Counted from the first letter of the stretch, positions 5,376 through 11,803 are shown. The stretch is 13,665 nt of DNA from Thermoplasmata archaeon (GCA_021793945.1 JAJYRT010000039.1:1-13665), one strand, 5' to 3'. Program-made: numbers and translations. The notes: generated by a model from the sequence alone, not told the origin.

Positions 5376-6815
5376 TTGAACAGCGATACACAGAAATTCG
5401 ATCTTGTGATACTGGGAAGGGGCGCAGCGGCATTTTCAGCTGCAATCAAAGCTTCCGAACTCAGCAATGGTGAGATGACGATTGCCATGATCGGCACTGG
5501 CCCTCTTGGGGGCACGTGTGTCAACGTTGGTTGTGTGCCCTCAAAGTACCTGCTTGAAGCTTCGCATTCTGTTTTCAGGCCGGAACACCCCAAGATGGCG
5601 GGAATACAAACAACACCAGTAAACTATGACTTCTCTAAAGTAATGGATGGTTTGAGATCCTATGTTGCACACGCAAGGGACTCAAAATATGTTCAGGTGA
5701 TTGGAAGTTACCCCAACGTGAAACTTTTCTCTGGATTGGGAAAATTTGTTGATAAAAAGTCGGTAATGGTATCGGATTCTGAGGGAAATGAAATTGCCGT
5801 GGTCTCTGGGTCTAACATTCTCATTGCAACAGGGTCTCATCCCACCACCCCGAACATTGAAGGATTGAAGGAAGCAGGATTCCTCACAAGCGATACAATT
5901 TGGGAACTAAAAGAACTGCCGAAGTCCGTTGCCATCATAGGCGGCGGTGCCATAGGGCTTGAGTTGGGGCAGGCTCTGCTGCATTTCGGCTCAAATGTTA
6001 CTGTCATAGAGGCCCTGGATTCTCTTCTTCAACAGTCTGAACCTGAGATTGGACTTGCCCTTAAAGGCAAACTGGAAGAAGAGGGCATGAAGTTCTTCCT
6101 GAGGGCAAGAGTTAGCTCCGTAAGCTCATCTGGAAACAGAAAAACAATTCATACCATAACACACAAGGGGGAGGAAAAAGTGGAAGTTCAGGAGATCGTG
6201 GTTGCAACTGGAAGACAGCCAAATACACAGTACCTCAACCTCGAAGCAGCCGGCGTTGACACCGATTCCAGGGGGCAAATAGTGACTTCAGATGCAATGA
6301 AGACATCCGCACCAGGAATTTATGCGGCAGGTGACTGTGTTTCAAAGAAGATGTTCCTGGAAACCCTTGCCGCGAGAGAGGGAGTTATTGCCGTAAGCAA
6401 TATGTTCGGAGAAGATCTCAGAATAGATTACGACTCTGCAACCTGGGCCGTGTTTACCAGCCCACAGATTGCAGGGGTTGGAATGACAGAAAACCAGTTC
6501 TCAAAGAAGAGTGGATCATGTTCGTGCAGGGTATTCCCACTTGAAAACCTGACGAAGGCGAGCATAATGGGCGAAACCGAAGGTGTTATAAAGATTACAG
6601 TGGATCCCAAGGACAACCGAGTTGTGGGCATGCACATAATGGCCCCCAATGCAACAGACATCATAACTGAGGGTGCGTATGCTGTCAGGAATGGGTATGC
6701 CATTGACGACATAATCGCAACAAGCCATATCTTCCCGTCATTTTCAGAGGGGGTAAAGCTTGCAGCCCAGTCGTTCATTAGGGATCTTTCAAAGATGGCG
6801 TGCTGCGTGGAATGA
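5376..6815 (+). CDS. merA: Mercuric reductase MerA
   Basis: This flavoprotein disulfide reductase (479 aa from TTG 5376) reduces Hg(II) to volatile Hg(0) with NAD(P)H in the cytosol. In order it shows the FAD-binding strand-turn-helix L-G-R-G-A-A-A-F-S-A (13-22), the redox pair G-G-T-C-V-N-V-G-C (Cys48, Cys53), the S-K-Y motif whose Tyr105 matches the active-site tyrosine near the Hg channel, the NAD(P)-binding G-G-G-A-I-G-L-E-L-G (189-198), the second FAD motif Y-A-A-G-D-C (316-321), and the C-terminal dimerisation domain ending Cys476-Cys477-Val-Glu, the vicinal cysteines diagnostic of MerA. There is no N-terminal HMA domain; merP supplies one. The second active-site tyrosine of bacterial MerA (F-P-Y-L-T) is replaced by F-P-S-F, two residues shorter. 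C382-x-C384 is an extra cysteine pair. Confidence 0.95.
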   Translation: MNSDTQKFDLVILGRGAAAFSAAIKASELSNGEMTIAMIGTGPLGGTCVNVGCVPSKYLLEASHSVFRPEHPKMAGIQTTPVNYDFSKVMDGLRSYVAHARDSKYVQVIGSYPNVKLFSGLGKFVDKKSVMVSDSEGNEIAVVSGSNILIATGSHPTTPNIEGLKEAGFLTSDTIWELKELPKSVAIIGGGAIGLELGQALLHFGSNVTVIEALDSLLQQSEPEIGLALKGKLEEEGMKFFLRARVSSVSSSGNRKTIHTITHKGEEKVEVQEIVVATGRQPNTQYLNLEAAGVDTDSRGQIVTSDAMKTSAPGIYAAGDCVSKKMFLETLAAREGVIAVSNMFGEDLRIDYDSATWAVFTSPQIAGVGMTENQFSKKSGSCSCRVFPLENLTKASIMGETEGVIKITVDPKDNRVVGMHIMAPNATDIITEGAYAVRNGYAIDDIIATSHIFPSFSEGVKLAAQSFIRDLSKMACCVE

Positions 6816-7198
6816 TGGAAATGAAAGTGAAAGAGATAATATCAAAATATGGATTCAATCAAACAATAGAGTTGCTGGAGAAGGCTGTGGAAGATTATGG
6901 TCTGAAGGTCGTATCGACCATAGACGCTCAGGCAAATCTGAAGAAGATTAATGTCGAGGTTGGTGGAAACAAGATTCTAGAAGTTTTTCATCCGAAACTT
7001 GCCAAGGAAGTTTTAGACGGCGATCTGAGGGGTGGCATTGTCCCACCTCTGAGAATTTATGTATACGAAGAAAATGGAACAACTCATGTGGAGACGCAGA
7101 ATGTGATGGAACTTTTCTCCGAGTTTAACGGGCTGGAAGAACTTGGCAGGAAAGTGGATGGGATATTAAATTCCGTGATCAATTCTGTCAGACAATAG
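6812..7198 (+). CDS. DUF302 protein, translationally coupled to merA
   Basis: This soluble protein has 128 residues from ATG 6812, whose A-T-G-A overlaps the merA stop; ATG 6815 and 6821 are alternatives. The core fits DUF302: an N-terminal helix (QTIELLEKAVEDYG), the strand L-K-V-V-S-T-I-D, then I-L-E-V-F-H-P-K-L-A-K-E-V-L and the strand I-V-P-P-L-R-I-Y-V-Y-E. Many family members have a cysteine just before that last strand; this one has proline, and the whole protein contains no cysteine, so it should not bind Hg by thiols. DUF302 function is not established. Tight coupling to merA suggests a part in mercury or thiol stress. A hairpin across its stop codon, followed by a T-run, probably ends the operon. 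Confidence 0.85.
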   Translation: MMEMKVKEIISKYGFNQTIELLEKAVEDYGLKVVSTIDAQANLKKINVEVGGNKILEVFHPKLAKEVLDGDLRGGIVPPLRIYVYEENGTTHVETQNVMELFSEFNGLEELGRKVDGILNSVINSVRQ

Positions 7199-7237
7199 AC
7201 TGTCTGGTTCATCCCGGAGATGTGTGGACATTTTTAT
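7188..7237 (+). terminator. Probable end of the mer operon
   Basis: CAGACA (7189-7194) and TGTCTG (7201-7206) form a 6-bp stem with a 6-nt loop that straddles the DUF302 stop codon. A T-run (TTTTTAT, about 7231-7237) follows 25 nt later. Archaeal termination depends mainly on T-runs, so the hairpin may be incidental. Confidence 0.4.
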
Positions 7238-7345
7238 CCATTATCACATTATATTTCCCATGCACTTGACTTTACGTGATTACCGGAAGCGTTGTCTGCA
7301 GAAAGACTGATTCGCAATGTTATCACGACCCTGATGCTGCGGTGC

Positions 7346-7591
7346 CTATGATACCGAAATGAGTTTCAGTTCTTGTGCAAACCTGATTGCCTCACTGTTC
7401 CCGGAATCGATCTTCTCCCTGGCATCCTTACCATTGATTACGTAATGCAACCTGACTTGATCTAGTATGTCCATGACATATGACAGCGGCGCAGTTCCGC
7501 TTACGTTCCTTGCACTGATTTATAACAGCATCAAAGATGTGACATCCCCTACATCAACCATTGATGTTCTGAAAACAATAAGAATAACATT
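7346..7591 (-). pseudogene. Decayed minus-strand gene remnant
   Basis: A frame open from 7519 to a TAG at 7346-7348 reads as a normal soluble peptide (57 codons, including S-G-T-A-P-L-S-Y-V-M-D-I-L-D-Q-V-R-L). Upstream in the same frame, across one in-frame TAA (7520-7522), about 23 more plausible codons continue (V-D-V-G-D-V-T-S-L-M-L-L). One nonsense change in an ancestral gene would explain this. No start codon or Shine-Dalgarno sequence fits, and no family is recognised. It lies in the element-rich tract between the mer operon and the IS3 element. Confidence 0.35.
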
Positions 7592-7693
7592 CCTTTGAGA
7601 AACAAGGAGGCAAGGAAGCTGGTGACATCGCAGGATGAACATGACATTATGGCAATGAAGGCACTGGAAATAGAACTTGAATTAGCAGCCTGA
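7586..7693 (+). pseudogene. Possible plus-strand gene tail
   Basis: A 35-codon stretch ending at TGA 7691-7693 has gene-like composition (K-E-A-R-K-L-V-T-S-Q-D-E-H-D-I-M-A-M-K-A-L-E-I-E-L-E-L) and reads as a C-terminal amphipathic helix. Stops close the frame upstream, so it is either a fragment or a very short gene starting at TTG 7595. No family is recognised. Confidence 0.22.
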
Positions 7694-7723
7694 TGATTCT
7701 CATTTCAAACAGGAATAGAGCCA

Positions 7724-7831
7724 CTAGGGAGTGTCAACAAGAATAAACCATGTAAAGTCACGATACCATCTATAACTATACTCCTGCCACATATATGTCG
7801 CATTCATCCTACTGACCCGAGCCATCACAGA
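7724..7831 (-). pseudogene. C-terminal gene fragment cut by the IS3 element
   Basis: A minus frame runs out of the left end of the IS3 element and closes at TAG 7724-7726 after 35 codons. It is rich in Tyr, Trp and Arg (S-R-M-N-A-T-Y-M-W-Q-E-Y-S-Y-R-W-Y-R-D-F) and looks like a real protein end. Its longer form continues antisense into the transposase gene, which is an artefact. The natural upstream part would lie beyond the right end of the IS (minus strand, above 9086). Confidence 0.35.
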
Positions 7832-7921
7832 ACTGGAACACCATGATAATAATATTATAGAGAAGAACAGATACATAAAGAGCATGCGAAAAGTGGTTTT
7901 CCAGATCGTGGAGGTCTCTTC

Positions 7922-8200
7922 ATGAAGTCCAAATATTCGGCCGAAGAGAAGTTCCAGATAGTCATGGAATCCTTTGCAGACAATGTGACACAGGCTGAAA
8001 TATGCCGGAGGCACGGTATATATCCCGTACAGCTGAGCAAGTGGAGAGAACAGTTCATCCAGGGCGGTAAGTCAGCACTGGCCCAGAGAAGGAATTCCGA
8101 TTCAAGGGACGAGGAGATCGAGGATCTGAAGAAGATCATAGGAGATCAATCACTGGTCATAGATGCTTTTAAAAAAAGGCTTCAAGGGAGGTCAAGATGA
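7922..8200 (+). CDS. IS3-family transposase OrfA
   Basis: This 92-residue protein has an N-terminal transposase_8-type helix-turn-helix (Y-S-A-E-E-K-F-Q-I-V at 5-14, Q-A-E-I-C-R-R-H-G-I at 24-33, L-S-K-W-R-E-Q-F at 38-45), then an acidic/leucine heptad region (E-E-I-E-D-L-K-K-I-I at about 64-73) for oligomerisation. It recognises the element ends. The start ATG 7922 has a good ribosome binding site (GGAGGT, 6 nt away). Near its 3' end is a run of seven A (8171-8177), and the -1 frame from there is open into orfB, so a -1 frameshift could make an OrfAB fusion, as is known for IS3 elements. The stop overlaps the orfB start (ATGATG). Confidence 0.85.
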   Translation: MKSKYSAEEKFQIVMESFADNVTQAEICRRHGIYPVQLSKWREQFIQGGKSALAQRRNSDSRDEEIEDLKKIIGDQSLVIDAFKKRLQGRSR

Positions 8201-9072
8201 TGGTTCTTGAAGATCTGAAACAGGAGATGTCCTTGAGGAATATCTCAAGGATATCCGGAATATCCCTCTCCGGATATTATTACAGACATAGGGAGAGGAA
8301 TATTCAGAGGCTTGACCCTTCCACAAGGGAAAGGATCAATGACATTGCATCGGAAAGACCAACATACGGATACAGGAGAGTGTGGGCAATACTGAGGAAT
8401 CAAGGTACAATGGTGAACCAGAAGACCGTCAGGAAAGTACTCAAGGAAAGCAACCTGAACCTTCCTGCATAAAAACACAGAGGGAGAACAAAGCCCGGGA
8501 ATCTCTTCAGGCCAGATGGTCCGGATCAGCTCTGGGAAACTGATATCGCCTATATCCCAACAGAGTCTGGAATGACCTATCTGATGTGCATAAAGGATGT
8601 ATTCACGAAGGAATGGCAGGGATACCATTATTCCAGGTCATGCATGGCAAGGGATGCCATACGATCAGTGGAAAACGCCGTTCTCATGGCATTCAACGGG
8701 ACAGTTCCTGAAGATCTTGTACTGAGGACAGACAATAGCCCCCAGTACATATCCCATGAGTTCAGGAATGCCATGAAACTCCTTGGAATAAGGTTGGAGT
8801 ACATACAGAAGCATACTCCTGAGGACAATGGAGACATTGAGTCGTTCCACAACTCAATCAAGATAGACTATATCTGGCCTAATGAATTCATGGATTTCCA
8901 TGATGCTTCCATAGAGATAGGGAAGGCATTCTCCGATTACAATGAATGCAGGCCGCATTCATCCATTGATTATCTTCCTCCAAGGGAGTTCAGGAGGAAG
9001 TTCCTGGACGATAAATCATTCAGGGAAAGATTCGAGAAGAAAGAAGTTGAGGTGACACTAGATGAGAATTGA
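8197..9072 (+). pseudogene. IS3-family transposase OrfB, broken by one nonsense codon
   Basis: The frame starts at ATG 8197 (GGGAGG 5 nt upstream), encodes an HTH_21 region (E-R-P-T-Y-G-Y-R-R-V-W), meets TAA at 8470-8472, and resumes in the same frame with the integrase core. The catalytic residues are all present: Asp codon 8542-8544 (W-E-T-D-I-A-Y), Asp 8731-8733 (R-T-D-N-S-P-Q-Y) and Glu 8839-8841 (D-I-E-S-F-H), spaced D(62)D(35)E. The context (L-P-A-stop-K-H-R-G-R) suggests AAA changed to TAA, a single base change. A restart at ATG 8572 would lose the first Asp. The coding sequence is otherwise well preserved, so the change is recent. Confidence 0.8.
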
Positions 9073-9113
9073 GGAAAAGTGTTCCAAATTCTGCTGGAGC
9101 AGATCACTACAGC

Positions 9114-9263
9114 TTAAACCATAGGCTTTCTGTTCAGATTATCGTAATCGTAACTGGATGCGATGTCGTTCTTCTCCATGAATGTGTGGAGATTAGATGC
9201 ATCCACGAATACCTTGGAAGAGTCGTAACCAGGGGAGATGAGTTTCTCCCTGACCCTGTCCAT
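9114..9263 (-). CDS. Small unrecognised ORF, or tail of a frameshifted gene
   Basis: This 49-codon frame starts at ATG 9263-9261, overlapping by one base (TAATG) the stop of the frame upstream, and ends at TAA 9114-9116. Its composition is gene-like (M-D-R-V-R-E-K-L-I-S-P-G-Y-D-S-S-K-V-F-V). The same frame also reads plausibly upstream of the ATG, across one stop, so it may be the displaced end of a single older gene rather than a coupled second one. No family is recognised. It ends 28 bp from the IS3 right end. Confidence 0.3.
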   Translation of the reverse strand: MDRVREKLISPGYDSSKVFVDASNLHTFMEKNDIASSYDYDNLNRKPMV

Positions 9264-9535
9264 TATTGTCTTAACCCTGAATCTGAGAACCTGTCAGTAA
9301 TGGTCCAGTATCCCTGCGACGTAACGCAGCGATATATGGTGAATGAGAAGTCGCCGCTCATCCACTTGCCTATCGGGTTCTTAGATTGCGGATCGCGCAA
9401 CCTGTTCATTTTGAATGTAAGCGCATAATTACCGGCCGACAGCCTTTTGTTGTTGTGCGGAATCAGATCGTTTATAATATTATTCAGCTCTATCTACTTC
9501 TCCATCTTCGACAGCACAAAGAACTGATGTCCAAG
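9263..9535 (-). pseudogene. Minus-strand gene interrupted at the IS605 edge
   Basis: A gene-like frame begins at the edge of the IS200/IS605 element, meets TAG at 9496-9494 just after M-E-K, and then stays open for 76 codons to TAA 9265-9263. The open part (R-L-S-A-G-N-Y-A-L-T-F-K-M-N-R-L and later F-T-I-Y-R-C-V-T-S-Q-G-Y-W-T-I) reads as a folded protein with an ordinary C-terminus. The absence of a proper start and the abrupt boundary with the element suggest that the 5' part was separated by the insertion. No family is recognised; a plasmid or virus origin is possible but not shown. Confidence 0.4.
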
Positions 9536-9539
9536 GGGT

Positions 9540-9650
9540 GACATCCTCCCCGCCCTATCGGACGGGGCTTCCTGCTTCTGCGATCTGGGTTACCCTAGCA
9601 GGTAGTGCCCTGATCTCCACAGGCGTAACTTCGGGAGTGCCCCTCCCTAC
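9540..9650 (-). ncRNA. Probable omega RNA (TnpB guide) region with right-end hairpin
   Basis: In IS605 elements the transcript over the tnpB 3' end and the right end is the omega RNA, whose 3' guide comes from the DNA just outside the element. Here the right-end hairpin (9548-9567: stem CCCCG/CGGGG, one C-A mismatch, then CC/GG, loop TATC) overlaps the tnpB stop codon (9555-9557). The guide should be the roughly 16-20 nt below about 9537 on the minus strand. The hairpin is seen; the RNA is inferred from the family, and the limits are approximate. Confidence 0.5.
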
Positions 9651-10757
9651 TTTCTCTAATGCCCGATTGTGGATGTTGATTGCAGCATTGAGATCCCTGT
9701 CGATTTCAAAACCGCAATGATCACATCTGAAGACTCTCCTTGAGAGTTTCAGTTCTTGCTTCCTGTATCCACAGTTTGAACATGTCCTTGATGTATTTCC
9801 TGGATCAACCATCACCACTTCCTTACCGGCACTGTCAGCCTTGTAGGTCGTGAATTGCAAGATGGTGCCCCACGAAGCATCAGCTATGCTTTTTGCTAAA
9901 TGATGATTCTTCATCATTCCCGTTATATTCAGACTCTCGAAAGCCATCAGATCATTGTTTTGCACCATCTGATTTGACAGCTTGTGTGCAAAATCCTCTC
10001 TCTGGTTCTTCACTTTTTGATGCTGTTTTGAGAGGCTGATCTTTGCTTTCTTTTGGTTGTTCGATCCCTTCTTCTTGCGTGACAGGTTCCTCTGTGCCTT
10101 TTTGATCCTTTTCTCTCCCTTCTTCAGAAATTTTGGAGGATCAACCACAGTTCCGTCACTCATGGCGAGAAGATGCAGGAGGCCGGCATCAATTCCAATG
10201 CTGTTGCCAGTCTTCTCCGGTTGGATGGTAACACTCTCCTGCTTCACGGAGAATGATGCATACCATTTCCCTGATCCGTCATGTGAGATGTTGAGCGTCT
10301 TGATCTCGCCTTCAATCTCACGGTGCATGAACATTCTGATTGCCCCGATCTTTGAAAGCCTCAGATGTCCGTTCTCCATGAGAGTGAAACCGGACTGAGG
10401 GTATGTTAATGACCTGTATCTTCCCTTACCTTTCAGTCTCGGGAAACCTGCCTTCTGCTTGACGCCTTGCTTCTTCTCCCTTATTCTTCTATAGAAGTTC
10501 TGGTATGCACGATCTGCTCTCCGGACTACATCCTGCAATACCTGTGAATGTATGTTCCTGTATTCATCAAAAGTATTCTTCAGTTCAGGTATCTCATTCT
10601 GCTGATGGTTATATGTGAGGGATTTCTTTGATCCCCTGTAAGCGTATCTCCTTTCCAGCAGTAATGAATTGTACAGTTCTCTGCAGAGTTCCAGTTGTTC
10701 ATTGAGCCTTTCTTCCTGTTCTGCAGATGGGTACAGCCTGAACTTATACGCTTTCAA
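9555..10757 (-). CDS. tnpB: TnpB RNA-guided nuclease of an IS200/IS605 element
   Basis: The 400-residue protein is full length. The N-terminal OrfB_IS605 domain starts K-A-Y-K-F-R-L-Y-P. The RuvC-like core has Asp190 (S-I-G-I-D-A-G), Glu274 (L-M-A-F-E-S-L) and the closing Asp in D-R-D-L-N-A-A-I-N-I (353/355), so all three acidic positions are kept. The zinc ribbon has Cys326, Cys329, Cys345 and Cys348. TnpB is the ancestor of Cas12 and uses an omega RNA to cut DNA next to a transposon-specific motif, helping the element to persist. The start ATG lies 14 bp inside tnpA, indicating coupled translation. The stop falls in the loop of the right-end hairpin. Confidence 0.93.
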   Translation of the reverse strand: MKAYKFRLYPSAEQEERLNEQLELCRELYNSLLLERRYAYRGSKKSLTYNHQQNEIPELKNTFDEYRNIHSQVLQDVVRRADRAYQNFYRRIREKKQGVKQKAGFPRLKGKGRYRSLTYPQSGFTLMENGHLRLSKIGAIRMFMHREIEGEIKTLNISHDGSGKWYASFSVKQESVTIQPEKTGNSIGIDAGLLHLLAMSDGTVVDPPKFLKKGEKRIKKAQRNLSRKKKGSNNQKKAKISLSKQHQKVKNQREDFAHKLSNQMVQNNDLMAFESLNITGMMKNHHLAKSIADASWGTILQFTTYKADSAGKEVVMVDPGNTSRTCSNCGYRKQELKLSRRVFRCDHCGFEIDRDLNAAINIHNRALEKVGRGTPEVTPVEIRALPARVTQIAEAGSPVR

Positions 10758-11166
10758 TCCTCTTTTCCTCCTGTGATTCTACGTACTTCATCAACACAGG
10801 GAGCGTTACCTGGCCCGATGTTGCCAGAAAGTATGATGGTGACCATAGTTTACCGTTCCATAGGACTTTAGTGACCTCCGGGAACTTCCTCTGTATTTCT
10901 CTGGACGTTATGGTTTTCACTGCATTTACAAATTCAGTGATTCTCAGTACAGGAGTTCCCTTGAAGAGCATATGGAAATGATCCTTATCACATTCTATTG
11001 AAACAATCTCGACACCCGATCTATCCGCTATCTCCCTCACCTTTATTTTGAGAAAGTCCACTAAACCATCATTAGTGAACACTTCCCTGCGGTACTTCAC
11101 CACTTGTATGAAATGATAATATAGAGAGTATACGGAATGAGCTCCCCTGTCCAGGTTATAAGGCAT
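10744..11166 (-). CDS. tnpA: TnpA Y1 (HUH) transposase of the IS200/IS605 element
   Basis: This is a 140-residue single-domain transposase of normal length. The metal-binding HUH motif is His63-Phe-His65 (D-H-F-H-M-L-F), and the nucleophilic tyrosine is Tyr128 (V-L-M-K-Y-V-E-S-Q). The N-terminal half has the strand Y-H-F-I-Q-V-V-K-Y-R-R typical of the family. It cuts and rejoins single-stranded DNA at the element ends by recognising subterminal hairpins, one of which (11215-11228) lies about 50 bp upstream of the ATG at 11166-11164. All catalytic residues are present. It overlaps tnpB by 14 bp. Confidence 0.93.
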   Translation of the reverse strand: MPYNLDRGAHSVYSLYYHFIQVVKYRREVFTNDGLVDFLKIKVREIADRSGVEIVSIECDKDHFHMLFKGTPVLRITEFVNAVKTITSREIQRKFPEVTKVLWNGKLWSPSYFLATSGQVTLPVLMKYVESQEEKRIESV

Positions 11167-11214
11167 AGTTATATCATTTCTTTATCAGCTATCAGGATTT
11201 CGCTTTCATTCCCT

Positions 11215-11228
11215 CCCTTTCGGAAGGG
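11215..11228. repeat. Left-end hairpin of the IS200/IS605 element
   Basis: The inverted repeat CCCTT-TCGG-AAGGG has a five-pair stem and a four-base loop. Its position upstream of tnpA is that of the left-end structure recognised by TnpA. Confidence 0.55.
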
Positions 11229-11389
11229 GATTTCTCGCTCATTTTTTGTTAAATTAAGGGGAGTTCGTGTATTCGATATGTGCCGACAGTATTCGCATGA
11301 AGAGTTTCCAGGGGAACAAAATTGTCCATGGAAAACCACACCGGTACGAGACCACCTCCTATAATATGATGTAAAAGAGCATGGACCCA

Positions 11390-11803
11390 TCAGTATGTTA
11401 GTGAGAATCCCTTCGCGCTGAGGGAGTCAGATCTTCCCCTCCTGATGGAGATGGCCTGCCTGCCCCTATCTATGGCGCGCCAAACAGCTTTGCCGATGGC
11501 TAATGTGAACTTTTCTGTTTTAATTATTTCATACAGGGACAAATCATTGACGTCGCCAAGAATTCTTACGCTGATTTTAGCTTCCAGTTGGCACATATCA
11601 TCTGGACATGGGCCTTTTTCCTCAACCAAATCCAAGACTAGAAATTTCCCTTTAGCGGCCTTTAACACTCCTTTTCCCAATTCAACTTTTCCCTTTCCAA
11701 CAGCAATTGAGTCTGGAATGTTGGAATTCTTGTCCACCAAGTTTTTTTCAGGCGCGCCAAGCGGTGGGCCTATACCGGCAGTTAAATCTCTCACTAAACT
11801 CAT
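11390..11803 (-). CDS. Unrecognised 137-aa protein with a CPDDMC motif
   Basis: I do not recognise this family. The protein is soluble, with no signal peptide or membrane segment. An N-terminal Gly/Pro-rich stretch (T-A-G-I-G-P-P-L-G-A-P) is followed by a Gly/Lys/Val-rich strand region (I-A-V-G-K-G-K-V-E-L-G-K-G), a central C-P-D-D-M-C pair (Cys66, Cys71), and an Arg-rich end (R-A-I-D-R-G-R-Q-A-I-S-I-R-R-G-R). The cysteine pair could bind metal or form a disulfide. A good TATA box 28 nt before ATG 11803 supports a real leaderless gene. The opposite-strand frame of similar length is Ser/Thr/Pro-rich and looks antisense. The next gene upstream is a TRASH-type metal regulator in the same direction, 148 bp away. 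Confidence 0.65.
   Translation of the reverse strand: MSLVRDLTAGIGPPLGAPEKNLVDKNSNIPDSIAVGKGKVELGKGVLKAAKGKFLVLDLVEEKGPCPDDMCQLEAKISVRILGDVNDLSLYEIIKTEKFTLAIGKAVWRAIDRGRQAISIRRGRSDSLSAKGFSLTY

Larger units (their letters stand above)
7834..9086 (+). mobile_element. IS3-family insertion sequence
   Basis: The element carries overlapping orfA and orfB with a DD(35)E transposase, the IS3 family plan, and is about 1253 bp. I place the ends at TGGAACAC (7834-7841) and GTGTTCCA (9079-9086), a perfect 8-bp inverted repeat with the TG...CA tips usual for IS3. The left end is 88 bp before orfA and the right end is 14 bp after orfB. No matching direct repeat flanks them (AAC on the left, AAT on the right), so the exact ends or the history of the flanks are uncertain. 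orfB carries an in-frame stop, so this copy should be inactive on its own. Confidence 0.72.
9535..11256 (-). mobile_element. IS200/IS605-family element with intact tnpA and tnpB
   Basis: The element has tnpA then tnpB in the same direction, overlapping by 14 bp, with subterminal hairpins at both ends: left end CCCTT-tcgg-AAGGG at 11215-11228, right end CCCCG...CGGGG at 9548-9567. IS605 elements have no terminal inverted repeats and no target duplication, and move as single strands. The limits given are approximate. The right end is near GGATGTCAC (minus, about 9537-9545), and the left end lies within the T/A-rich stretch at 11240-11256, where TTTAAC or TTAAT could be the cleavage or target motif. 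Both genes look undamaged, so the copy may be active. Confidence 0.8.

Noticed and set aside
3195..7760. TGACTTTAC at 3195-3203 and 7268-7275, and inverted at 7752-7760
   Set aside because: The copies lie in unrelated contexts with no conserved flanks, so chance is the simplest explanation.
9069..9428. Plus-strand frame of 119 codons
   Set aside because: It starts at the last bases of the transposase gene and is antisense to the better minus-strand frames at 9114-9535.
11267..11374. Short plus frame (GTG start, 35 codons) with AAGGGGAG upstream
   Set aside because: The purine-rich motif is too close to the GTG, the frame is very short, and it lies at the IS605 left flank where chance or a remnant explains it.
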